Shown: positions 24,061 through 32,368 of the stretch, in pieces
Layout of the letters: each line of letters starts with the position of its first letter
Position numbering within the stretch: position 1 is the stretch's first letter
Origin: Massilia arenae
Lineage (GTDB): Bacteria > Pseudomonadota > Gammaproteobacteria > Burkholderiales > Burkholderiaceae_D
Assembly: GCF_008014745.1 (NCBI RefSeq)
Contig: NZ_VPFD01000033.1
Span: 1 to 57,531 of the forward strand
Direction: 5' to 3'
DNA length: 57,531 nucleotides
Position numbers and translations under genes: made by a program
Notes under the pieces: model-generated
What the model saw: only the letters and a program-made list of their open reading frames with translations
The model's database searches: none
What the model was told of the DNA's origin: nothing

Positions 24061-25256
24061 TGAGCGGAGCCAATCCCGCCAGCGCGCCGCTGTTCGCGCC
24101 GCAGGAGCTGCGGCGTTTCCTGGTCGGCTTCATCGGCCTGACGATGCTGTCGGGGATGACGATCGGGATGAACAAGGTGCTGGCCACAATGTTCGGCCTG
24201 CACCTGGGCGTCACCAACTTCCAGCTGGCCCTGATCAGCAGCGCCGAGACGGCGGCCATGGCGATCGGCACCTTGCCGGCCGGGCGCATCCTCGCGCGCG
24301 GCAATCCAAAATTCCTGTACGCCGCCATCAGCCTGACCTTGTCCGGCCTGTTCTGCATCCTGCCCTGGCTGCCCGGCTGGCAGTGGGTGGCCGTGCTGAT
24401 GTTCCTGGTCGGCCTGTGCATCGCGCTGCGCATCGTGGCGATGAGCACCGTGTTCCTGGTGCGCCTGCCCGAGCTGGGGCAGGGCAAGGCCGGCTGGTAC
24501 AAGGGGACCCTCATGCTCGGCATCCAGTTCGCCGGGCCGCTGACGGGCAATTACGTCATCGCCCACCTGGGGCTGACGGGCGGCTTCTATGTGTCGGCGG
24601 CGATGTTCGCCATCCTGGCGCTGCTCGGCTGGCAGGTGCTGCCGGACCATACCGGTCATCGCGCCCAGGGCAAGGGAGCCGAGGCGTCGCACTGGCGCGA
24701 GCTCCTGCGCCTGCCCGTCGTGCGCACCACCTATCTGTTCGAGGTGCTGGCCAGCTTTACCGCTTCCAGCGTGGGCGTGTTCTCGATCCTGCTCGCGATC
24801 CAGGTGCTGCACTGGCCGCAGGACCACGCGGTGTGGCTGATGGCGGTGCAGGGCGTCAGCTTCGTCGCGGTGCTGCTTGGCATGGGCAATGCGGTGCTGG
24901 GCAGCCGCCACCGCGACCGCATCTATGGCGCTGCGCACCTGGCCATCATGGCGGCCTTGCTGCTGCTTGGGCTGTATCCGACGACGCCGAGCTACCTGAT
25001 CGCATCGATCCTGCTCGGACTCGGCCTGGGCGTGAATGCCCTTGTGAACACCAGCCGCATCGCACATGCGCCGGTAGACAAGGCGCGGGTATCGGCCCAC
25101 CTGACCCTGTTCGGCATGGCCGCCGGCACGCTCGGCGCGCTGGCCGCCGGCCGGCTGGGCGACCTGGTCGGCCTGCGCAATGTATTCCTGCTGTGGACCC
25201 TGCCGTGGCTTGCGGCCTGGCTGTTCTATCAATTGAAACAAGGAGAAAGACCATGA
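24060..25256 (+). CDS. MFS transporter inside the ABC operon
   Basis: The 398-residue protein has 12 predicted membrane helices and major-facilitator traits (GTLPAGRILARGNPKFLY between helices 2 and 3; LGDLVGLRNVFLLW near the end). It overlaps the genes on both sides by ATGA (24060 and 25253-25256), so it is firmly part of the operon. Possible roles are export of the desulfurised carbon product or of sulfite, or a second import route. No family with known substrate is recognised. Confidence 0.82.
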   Translation: MSGANPASAPLFAPQELRRFLVGFIGLTMLSGMTIGMNKVLATMFGLHLGVTNFQLALISSAETAAMAIGTLPAGRILARGNPKFLYAAISLTLSGLFCILPWLPGWQWVAVLMFLVGLCIALRIVAMSTVFLVRLPELGQGKAGWYKGTLMLGIQFAGPLTGNYVIAHLGLTGGFYVSAAMFAILALLGWQVLPDHTGHRAQGKGAEASHWRELLRLPVVRTTYLFEVLASFTASSVGVFSILLAIQVLHWPQDHAVWLMAVQGVSFVAVLLGMGNAVLGSRHRDRIYGAAHLAIMAALLLLGLYPTTPSYLIASILLGLGLGVNALVNTSRIAHAPVDKARVSAHLTLFGMAAGTLGALAAGRLGDLVGLRNVFLLWTLPWLAAWLFYQLKQGERP

Positions 25257-26086
25257 CGCTTGCGACTCCACTTGCAACCCACAGTCCGCTGGCGCAAGCG
25301 CCGCGGCGCGGCGCCGGCCTGCGCATCGAACATGTCAGCAAATCGTTCCCGCTGAAAGGCGAATCGCTGCTGGTGCTGGACGATATCTCGCTGACGGTCG
25401 AACCGGGCGAATTCGTCGCCATCGTCGGCGGTTCCGGCTGCGGCAAGTCGACCCTGCTGCGGCTGCTGGCCGGGCTCGATCCCGACTACCAAGGCGCGCT
25501 GCTGCACGACGACGTCCCGATCGAGGAGCCGACGCTGGAACGGGGGCTGATCTTCCAGGATCACCGCCTGTTCCCGTGGCTGACGGTGGAGCAGAACGTG
25601 GCGATGGCATTCACCAATACCGACGTTCCCGCAGCCGAACGTCGCAGCCGGGTGGCGGCCGAGATCGTGCGCGTGGGCCTGGACGGCTTTTCCGGGGCCT
25701 ATCCGCACCAGCTCTCGGGCGGCATGTCGCAGCGCGCCGCGATTGCCCGCGCCCTGGTCGGACGGCCCGACGTGCTGCTGCTCGACGAACCCCTCGGCGC
25801 GCTCGACGCCCTTACGCGCCTGCACATGCAGAAGGAGCTGCGGCGCCTGTGGCAGGAGGAGGGCATCACGATGCTGATGGTGACCCACGATATCGAGGAG
25901 GCGGTATATCTCGCCGACCGCGTCGTGGTGCTCGAGGCGCGCCCGGGCCGGGTGCGCCGCATCCAGGACGTGCCGCTGGCGCATCCGCGCCAGCGCCGTG
26001 ACGCCGAATTCGTGGCGCTGCGAGATGGCTTGCTGGCCGACTTTGGCGAGCGCGAAGAAGAGGGGAGCGAGCGCAGCCCTGTGTAA
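25253..26086 (+). CDS. ABC transporter ATPase, SsuB/TauB type
   Basis: The 277-residue ATPase powers the importer. Walker A GGSGCGKST begins at about residue 61. The Q-loop is FQDHRLFPWLTV, the signature HQLSGGMSQRAAIARAL, Walker B VLLLDEPLGALD and the switch His is in MVTHDIEEAVYLADR. It matches the nitrate/sulfonate/taurine subfamily. It is the last gene of the six-gene unit 20544-26086. No clear hairpin terminator follows. Confidence 0.9.
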   Translation: MTLATPLATHSPLAQAPRRGAGLRIEHVSKSFPLKGESLLVLDDISLTVEPGEFVAIVGGSGCGKSTLLRLLAGLDPDYQGALLHDDVPIEEPTLERGLIFQDHRLFPWLTVEQNVAMAFTNTDVPAAERRSRVAAEIVRVGLDGFSGAYPHQLSGGMSQRAAIARALVGRPDVLLLDEPLGALDALTRLHMQKELRRLWQEEGITMLMVTHDIEEAVYLADRVVVLEARPGRVRRIQDVPLAHPRQRRDAEFVALRDGLLADFGEREEEGSERSPV

Positions 26087-26096
26087 AGAAGTGTAA
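26082..26096 (+). promoter_or_regulatory. Direct repeat TGTAA-N5-TGTAA (copy 1)
   Basis: TGTAAAGAAGTGTAA is a ten-base-spaced direct repeat, the layout bound by OmpR-family regulators (CpxR box GTAAA-N5-GTAAA). It lies 140 bases before the NagX-like gene and partly overlaps the ATPase stop. The 16-base word GTAAAGAAGTGTAAGC recurs exactly at 27456-27471. Confidence 0.45.
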
Positions 26097-26235
26097 GCCC
26101 CGCAGCCTCGTCCTTGTTCACGATTCCTTTTAAATCAACGGCTTGCGAAATCCAGGGCCGCTCGGCGCAAGCCATTGCCGCTCGCTGTTTCCGCGTGTTA
26201 CGGTCGAATCCGTCACGTCACACGGAAACCCCGAG

Positions 26236-27342
26236 ATGCCACCTTCTAACCCTTCCCGCAATCTACCGATCGACGTCCTGCGCGGCCTGACCCTGGCCCT
26301 GATGATCGTCGTGAACACGCCAGGCAGCTGGGGCGCGCAGTACGCGCCGCTGATGCACGCGCCTTGGCACGGCTACACGCTGACCGACCTCGTGTTCCCA
26401 TCCTTCCTGTTCGTGGTGGGCTGTGCGCTCTCCCTGAGCATGAAGAAGCTGGCGGCCATGGACGATGCGCCCTTCCTGCGCACGGTGTTCCGGCGCGGGG
26501 CCCTGATCTTCCTGTGCGGCTTCCTGCTGTACTGGTTCCCGTTCTTCACGCCCGACGGCGCCTTCATCCCCTTCGATGACGTGCGCGTCATGGGCGTCCT
26601 GCAGCGCATCGGCCTGTGCTACCTGATCGCGGCCCTGGTCGTGCGCTACGGCGGCGTGCGCGGCGCCCTGGCCGCCGGCGCGGTCCTGCTGCTCGGCTAC
26701 TGGTGGGTGCTGCGGCAGTTCGGCGACTACTCCCTGGCCGGCAACGCCGTGCGCACGCTCGACCTGGCCGTGCTGGGCGCCTCGCACATGTACACGGGCG
26801 ACGGCATGCCCTTCGACCCGGAAGGCATCCTGAGCACCTTGCCGGCCGTCGTCAATGTCCTTGGCGGCTACCTCGCCGTCGCCTGGATCGGGCGCAATGG
26901 CCGCAGCCTGCGCACGGTGGCGACCCTGCTCGCGGCCGGCGCCGCCTGCGTCCTGGTCGCCCACGGCTGGGACGCCGTCCTCCCGATCAACAAGAAGCTG
27001 TGGACCAGCTCCTACGTCGTGGTCAGCGTTGGCTGGAGCCTGTCGCTGCTGGCCGTGCTGGTGTGGGCGATCGATATGCGAGGGCTGCGCGCCGGGACGT
27101 ACTTCTTCGACGTCTTTGGCAAGAACACGCTGTTCATCTACATGCTGTCGACGCTGGGCGTGGTGGCGCTGGTCCGCCTGCGGGTGGGCGGCATGTCGCT
27201 ATATCAGTGGCTGTACCAGGAGGCGATCCTGCCCTGGACCGAGCCGGTCCTGGCGTCCTTCCTGTTCGCACTGGGGTACATGCTGGCCTGCTGGATCGTG
27301 GCGTATGCGATGGACCGGCGCGGCATCTACGTCAAGCTCTGA
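26236..27342 (+). CDS. nagX: NagX-like membrane protein (DUF5009 / HGSNAT family)
   Basis: The 368-residue inner-membrane protein has about ten helices. NLPIDVLRGLTLALMIVVNTPGSWGAQYAPLMHAPWHG and TDLVFPSFLFVVGCALSLSM are the hallmark of the heparan-alpha-glucosaminide acetyltransferase-like family, COG4299. The bacterial member NagX is found beside N-acetylglucosamine and chitin genes in Shewanella, Xanthomonas and Caulobacter; its exact activity is not settled. The downstream receptor, porter and GH20 enzyme fit that setting. ATG 26236 follows CCGAG. Confidence 0.75.
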   Translation: MPPSNPSRNLPIDVLRGLTLALMIVVNTPGSWGAQYAPLMHAPWHGYTLTDLVFPSFLFVVGCALSLSMKKLAAMDDAPFLRTVFRRGALIFLCGFLLYWFPFFTPDGAFIPFDDVRVMGVLQRIGLCYLIAALVVRYGGVRGALAAGAVLLLGYWWVLRQFGDYSLAGNAVRTLDLAVLGASHMYTGDGMPFDPEGILSTLPAVVNVLGGYLAVAWIGRNGRSLRTVATLLAAGAACVLVAHGWDAVLPINKKLWTSSYVVVSVGWSLSLLAVLVWAIDMRGLRAGTYFFDVFGKNTLFIYMLSTLGVVALVRLRVGGMSLYQWLYQEAILPWTEPVLASFLFALGYMLACWIVAYAMDRRGIYVKL

Positions 27343-27678
27343 GCACCTTGTTGCAATTTCGGCACAGCGCTCTGTAATGAATTGTAAGGTTTTGAATACT
27401 TGTCTCGCGTGAAATCCCATGCATCAGGGATTTCGCGGCGAAAAATCCCGCGCAACGTAAAGAAGTGTAAGCGCCGGATGATCGCCTAAGGGGAAAACGT
27501 ATAGAAATCAGATGCTTATGATTATTCCGGCCCGTTCGGCGGCCTCGTTTGGCCTGTCCTGTCAACGGTGCTACTGTCAAAACATGCAACGAAGAAAGTG
27601 GAAACGACAGCAGCACACAGGCAGGTGGGATCACTCGAGATGACGGCATCACCGTCGCGCTACCATAAGGAAAAGAGC
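27343..27678. promoter_or_regulatory. 336-base intergenic region with repeats and rival hairpins
   Basis: No gene is seen. Two OmpR-type direct repeats lie at 27373-27387 (TGTAATGAATTGTAA) and 27455-27469 (CGTAAAGAAGTGTAA). Between them GAAATCCC (27411-27418), GGGATTTC (27426-27433) and AAATCCC (27442-27448) can form two exclusive hairpins. The region is AT-rich compared with its surroundings and should hold the promoter of the TonB receptor. Confidence 0.5.
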
Positions 27679-30357
27679 ATGCTTGAATCGAACCGCAGGA
27701 AGACCTTGATCAGTTCGGCCGTCGCAGGCGCCATGGCGCTGCTGGCGGGTTCCGCTTCCACCTCCGCTTCGGCCCAGGAGGCGGCGGCGCAAGTCCCGCC
27801 GCCGGCCCCCGACGCCATCCAGGAAGTGATGGTCACCGCCACCCGCTATAGCACCTCGCTCCTGAAGACCCCGGTCGCCGTCTCCGCCGTGACCCAGGAA
27901 GAGCTGACCCGCAAGGGCGTGGTCAACATCAAGGCGCTGACCGGGGACATCCCGAACCTGCAGCTGGGCGGCGCGGTCGACGGCAGCTCGGGCGTACAGA
28001 TCGCGATTCGCGGCGTGTCGAATTCGGACTTCACCGAGATCGGCAATCCGGCCGTCGGCCTGCACGTGGCAGGCATCTATTCGCCGCGTCCGCAAGGCGC
28101 ACTGGCGCTGCTGTTCGACCTCGATCGCCTGGAAGTGCTGCGCGGCCCGCAAGGCACGCTATTCGGCCGCAACTCGACGGGCGGCAGCATCAACATCATC
28201 CCGAACAAGCCGGTCATCGGCAGCAGCGAAGGCAATGTGATGCTGGACGTCGGCAACTACAACCAGCGCCAGCTTTCGGTCGTGCAGAACCTGCCGGTCA
28301 ACGACCGCTTCGCGCTGCGCCTCACCGCCAGCGGCGTCAAGCGCGACGGGTGGATCGACCAGCGGCGCGACGACTACGACGTCAACATGCCCTCGAAAGG
28401 CTTCTACGCCGACGGCATCCCCGATACCGACCAGCGCCTGAACCGCGACGTGGGCAAAGGCGACTACTACACCAATCGCGACCAGTGGGCGGCCCGTATC
28501 TCGGGCCTGTGGAAGGTGACGGGCAACCTGCAATGGCTGGTGGCGTTCGAGAACTACCAGAACAACGACGCCGGCGACATCGCCATGAAGGATTGCGACC
28601 AGGCAGCCGGCACGCCATATGCCTGTACCGGTGGAAAATACAGCGTGGCGATCAACATCCCGGGCATCACCGATATGTCGATCCGCACCGCGCGCTCGAA
28701 CCTGGTGTGGAACGTCAATGCACAAACGGACGTCGAGTACAGCTATGCGCATGCGATCCAGCGCCGCTTCCAGCAGCAGGACAGCGATGGCGGCTACCAT
28801 CCGATCGAAGCCGACGTGGACGCCACCGCCTCCAGCATCGGCGACCGCTGGCCAGTGTATGACAACGGAACGTACACGCTGAACTCGAAATTCGCGTCCG
28901 ACGTGCACGAGCTGCAGCTGCGCCAGAACTTCGGCAAGCTGCGCTACGTGGCCGGCCTGTTCTACATGAAGGAGAAGAACACCCTCGACTACGGCCAGGA
29001 CTTCCGTGGCGGTGGCCCCAATGGCTACCCGACCGCGAACTTCTACCATCAGCCGCACCGCATCTCGGAATCGAAGGCCGTCTTCGCCCAGGCCGACTGG
29101 GAATTCATCCCAACATGGACCTTCACCGCCGGCGTGCGCACCAGCCGCGACGAACGCGAGGACGCCAACGGCCAGTTCTGGGAAGCCTATGGCACCGACT
29201 ATTTCAATGGCCTGTACACGCCCGGAGCGCCGGGAACCCCGGGCTGGCAGGGCATCGATTCAAGCATGCTGTTGCCGGGCATGGGCGCCTATTACGGCAG
29301 CGGCGCCTTCCCGGCCGCGGCCTCGATCAGCAACCACAAGGACGCCTGGCGCAAGACCACCGGCCGCCTGGGCCTGACCTGGCAGGTCGATGCGCGCAAT
29401 ATGTTCTACACCTCGCTGTCGACCGGCTACAAGGCCGGCGGCTTCAACGACCGCTTCAACTTGTGCGGGAGTATGCTGGACCCGAACGGCGTGCCGTATG
29501 ACTGCGCCACCGGCCCGAGCGGCCCGCAGTATTCCTTCCTGCCGTACAGCCCCGAGACCGTCACCAACCTGGAATTCGGCTACAAGGGCAAGATGCTGGA
29601 CGACCGCCTGACCCTGTCGGCCACCCTGTTCTACAGCCGCTACAAGGACATGCAGATGACGGGCCAGCACACGGTGGGCCAGAACAAGCGTCCTTGCGCC
29701 GCCGACGATCCGGGCTGCAATGCGGTGATCAGCTGGTGGTCGACCCGCAATATCGGCCGCGCCAACATCAAGGGGCTCGAACTCGAAGGCCAGTACCGCC
29801 CATGGCGTGACGCGCGGCTCACCTATTCGGCCTCGCTCCTTTCGGCCAAGGTGGCCGACTACCACACCTTCAGCGATGACCTGGGTTGCGGCTCGCGCCT
29901 GGCCCAGGGCATCGCGCCGTGCCCGGATTATTACTCGGGTCCGGACACCTCCCTGTCCCAGCTGCGTCCATACAATGTGGTCGGTAACCGCCTGCCGTAT
30001 TCGCCGCCGCGCACGATGAACCTCTCCTTCTCGCAGGACTTCCACTTCAGTAATGGCTGGATGCTGACGCCGTGGGTCCAGGCGCGCTGGCAGGACAAGA
30101 TGTTCTTCAACCTGCGTAACCTGGACGAAGCCCACCTCTCGAGCGTGCAGGGCGCCTATGCCCAGGTGGATGGCTCGCTGCGCCTGAACGGACCGGACGG
30201 CGACCGCTACCCCTGGTATGCGGAGCTGTACGTGCGCAACGCCTTCGACAAGCGGGCCAAGACCTGGGCCGGCATCGGCGGCCCGGACGAGCGCTTCACG
30301 CTGGCGTCCTACAACGATCCACGCATGTTTGGACTGCGGGTCGGTACGAGCTGGTAA
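27679..30357 (+). CDS. TonB-dependent receptor of the amino-sugar locus
   Basis: The 892-residue receptor has a signal peptide ending ASAQE (about residue 33), a TonB-box-like IQEVMVTATRYS, and a plug with LEVLRGPQGTLFGRNSTGGSINIIPNKP. Its barrel ends GLRVGTSW. Start ATG 27679 has AAGGAA upstream; an earlier in-frame start would lack a signal. In the setting of NagX, a sugar porter and a GH20 hexosaminidase, import of chitin or other amino-sugar oligomers is likely, but the plug resembles general siderophore/nutrient receptors, so the substrate is inferred. Confidence 0.87.
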   Translation: MLESNRRKTLISSAVAGAMALLAGSASTSASAQEAAAQVPPPAPDAIQEVMVTATRYSTSLLKTPVAVSAVTQEELTRKGVVNIKALTGDIPNLQLGGAVDGSSGVQIAIRGVSNSDFTEIGNPAVGLHVAGIYSPRPQGALALLFDLDRLEVLRGPQGTLFGRNSTGGSINIIPNKPVIGSSEGNVMLDVGNYNQRQLSVVQNLPVNDRFALRLTASGVKRDGWIDQRRDDYDVNMPSKGFYADGIPDTDQRLNRDVGKGDYYTNRDQWAARISGLWKVTGNLQWLVAFENYQNNDAGDIAMKDCDQAAGTPYACTGGKYSVAINIPGITDMSIRTARSNLVWNVNAQTDVEYSYAHAIQRRFQQQDSDGGYHPIEADVDATASSIGDRWPVYDNGTYTLNSKFASDVHELQLRQNFGKLRYVAGLFYMKEKNTLDYGQDFRGGGPNGYPTANFYHQPHRISESKAVFAQADWEFIPTWTFTAGVRTSRDEREDANGQFWEAYGTDYFNGLYTPGAPGTPGWQGIDSSMLLPGMGAYYGSGAFPAAASISNHKDAWRKTTGRLGLTWQVDARNMFYTSLSTGYKAGGFNDRFNLCGSMLDPNGVPYDCATGPSGPQYSFLPYSPETVTNLEFGYKGKMLDDRLTLSATLFYSRYKDMQMTGQHTVGQNKRPCAADDPGCNAVISWWSTRNIGRANIKGLELEGQYRPWRDARLTYSASLLSAKVADYHTFSDDLGCGSRLAQGIAPCPDYYSGPDTSLSQLRPYNVVGNRLPYSPPRTMNLSFSQDFHFSNGWMLTPWVQARWQDKMFFNLRNLDEAHLSSVQGAYAQVDGSLRLNGPDGDRYPWYAELYVRNAFDKRAKTWAGIGGPDERFTLASYNDPRMFGLRVGTSW

Positions 30358-30374
30358 TCTCCAGTAGTAGACGG

Positions 30375-30417
30375 CAGGACGCAGCCGCGCGCCGGAGACC
30401 GCGCGGCTGCGGTCCTG
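30375..30417 (+). promoter_or_regulatory. Long GC-rich hairpin between receptor and porter
   Basis: Bases 30375-30390 pair with 30401-30417 with one bulge and a ten-base loop. There is no T-run after it, so it is more likely an mRNA-stabilising or attenuating structure than a full terminator. It would lower porter expression relative to the receptor. Confidence 0.5.
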
Positions 30418-30451
30418 GAACACGAAGCATAGATCAAGGCGAAGGCAAGGA

Positions 30452-32368
30452 ATGGCCAACGAAAACAAGCAACGCATGCACCTGTTCTTCCTGACGGCGA
30501 TCTGCGGCCTTGGCGGGCTGCTGTACGGGATCGATATCGGGATCATCGATCCCGCCTTGCCCTACCTGCACCGGGCGACAAGCCTGACCGAGGGCCAGCT
30601 GTCGCTGGTGGTGGCGGCCGTGATGGCCGGCTCGATCTTCGGCTCGGTGGTGGCCGGCATGCTGGCCGACTGGCTGGGCCGCAAGCCGATGCTGGTGGTG
30701 AGCGCATTGCTGTTCGTCGGCAGCGTCACGGTGATCTACCTGTCGCAATCCTTCGTGCCGCTGCTGCTGGGACGCCTGCTGCAAGGTTTATCCGGCGGCG
30801 TGATTGCGGTCGTGGTGCCGCTGTACCTGGCCGAATGCCTGCCTGCCGACCGGCGCGGCCGCGGACTTGCCTTGTTCCAGTTTGCCCTCACGGCCGGCAT
30901 CGTGCTGGCCGCCTTCATCGGCAACCACTACCTGGGCAATGCCGAACTGGCAATCCAGGCCGCCGGCAGCGACGCCGTCGCCGCGACCGCGGCCGCCGAC
31001 CACGCCTGGCGGAGCATGTTCATGGCGGTCGTGTATCCAGGCGCGCTGTTCCTGCTTGGCTGCCTGTTCGTGTCCGAGTCGCCGCGCTGGCTGATGCGCA
31101 AGGGCCGCACCGAACAGGCGCGCGCCGTGCTGGGGCGCCTGCGCCCGGCCAGCGCCTGTGCTGTCGAAGTCGACGAGATCCAGGCCTCGCTGGCCGAAGA
31201 GCGCGCGCGCCCCAGGCTGTCGCGCGGCGCCGCCCTGACCGAAATGCTGACCGAGCGGCGCTATGTGCTGCCGTTCGTGCTGGCCTGCGTGATCCTGGGC
31301 TGCAACCAGGCGACCGGCATCAACTCGCTGCTGCAGTTCATGTCGACCATCCTGCAGCACGCCGGCCTCGATCCGGTGAGCGCCGCCAGCCACGGCACGG
31401 CGATCAAGATCCTGAACATGGTGATGACGGTCGGCGCCATCGTGCTGGTCGAGCGCAAGGGGCGCGTATTCCTCCTCAAGATCGGCACCGCCGGCATCAT
31501 GGTCTCGCTATGCCTGCTGGCGCTGCTGTTCCACCGCTTCGAGTCGGAGCGGGTCGACCTGCACGCCGAGGTGGCGGCGCTGGTACGTAATAATGCGCTC
31601 GACCTCAACCTGGTCGACGCGAAGCTGGGCAATGCCGCCGGCCCGGTGCAGCTGACGATCCTGTACCAGTACGGCGATGCGCAGCAGGTGGCCGAAGCCT
31701 ATACGCCGACCGCCGAAGCCCAGGCCGTGCTGGCGCGCGAGGCAGCGCTGGCGGCGACCTTGCCCCCCGCCCAGCGCACCTTGCTCGACGGCGCTCGCGC
31801 CGCCTGGAGCGGCCGCGGCGACCCGGCTGCGCTGGACGCTGCCCAGCAGATGATCGCGGGCCTGCCGGCCGAGGCGCGAACCACGCTCGACGCCGCCCGC
31901 CGCGTGTACATGGCCCAGCGGGTGTCGGTGCAGCCGCCGAAGGGCGTGCCGGACGGCGTGCCCCTGGAGATCGTGCGCGCCACCGTCGGTCCCACGCCCG
32001 ATGAGCGCAGCGGCCAGTTGGCGGCCCTGTTCATCGCCTTCTTCATCGCCTCGTTCTCGATCGGGCCCGGCGTGTGCGTGTGGCTGGCCCTGTCCGAATT
32101 GATGCCGACCCGGATCCGATCGGTGGGCATGGGCGTGGCGCTGCTGATCAACCAGGGGACGGGCACGCTGATCGCCGGCGCTTTCCTGCCGATCGTCGGC
32201 CACTTCGGTTACCACATGATGTTCCTGTTCTGGGGCGCCTGCACCGCCATCTACTTCATCACCGCCACCTTCTTCCTGCCCGAAACCCGCGGCAAGTCGC
32301 TGGAAGAGATCGAGCGGCTGTTCGCGGAGCCCAAGGCCAAGCGCGGCGCGGCGGGGCAGCACGGGTGA
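30452..32368 (+). CDS. MFS sugar porter with large periplasmic insertion
   Basis: The 638-residue protein belongs to the sugar-porter family (usual length 450-500). GGLLYGIDIGIIDPAL lies in helix 1. ADWLGRKPMLVV, LPADRRGRGLALFQFA, SPRWLMRKGR, CNQATGINSLLQF and FFLPETRGKSLEEIE are diagnostic. About 160 extra residues (about 359-520), mostly Ala-rich helices, sit between helices 9 and 10, which places them in the periplasm. It should import the sugar freed by GH20. Its stop overlaps the GTG start of the solute-binding protein, so the two are coupled. The insertion may dock that binding protein, which is inference. Confidence 0.85.
   Translation: MANENKQRMHLFFLTAICGLGGLLYGIDIGIIDPALPYLHRATSLTEGQLSLVVAAVMAGSIFGSVVAGMLADWLGRKPMLVVSALLFVGSVTVIYLSQSFVPLLLGRLLQGLSGGVIAVVVPLYLAECLPADRRGRGLALFQFALTAGIVLAAFIGNHYLGNAELAIQAAGSDAVAATAAADHAWRSMFMAVVYPGALFLLGCLFVSESPRWLMRKGRTEQARAVLGRLRPASACAVEVDEIQASLAEERARPRLSRGAALTEMLTERRYVLPFVLACVILGCNQATGINSLLQFMSTILQHAGLDPVSAASHGTAIKILNMVMTVGAIVLVERKGRVFLLKIGTAGIMVSLCLLALLFHRFESERVDLHAEVAALVRNNALDLNLVDAKLGNAAGPVQLTILYQYGDAQQVAEAYTPTAEAQAVLAREAALAATLPPAQRTLLDGARAAWSGRGDPAALDAAQQMIAGLPAEARTTLDAARRVYMAQRVSVQPPKGVPDGVPLEIVRATVGPTPDERSGQLAALFIAFFIASFSIGPGVCVWLALSELMPTRIRSVGMGVALLINQGTGTLIAGAFLPIVGHFGYHMMFLFWGACTAIYFITATFFLPETRGKSLEEIERLFAEPKAKRGAAGQHG

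Noticed and set aside
27456..27471. Recombination or transposon end repeats (16-base word also at 26083)
   Set aside because: No transposase or target duplication is near, and a third diverged copy keeps only the TGTAA half-sites. Regulator sites explain the pattern better.
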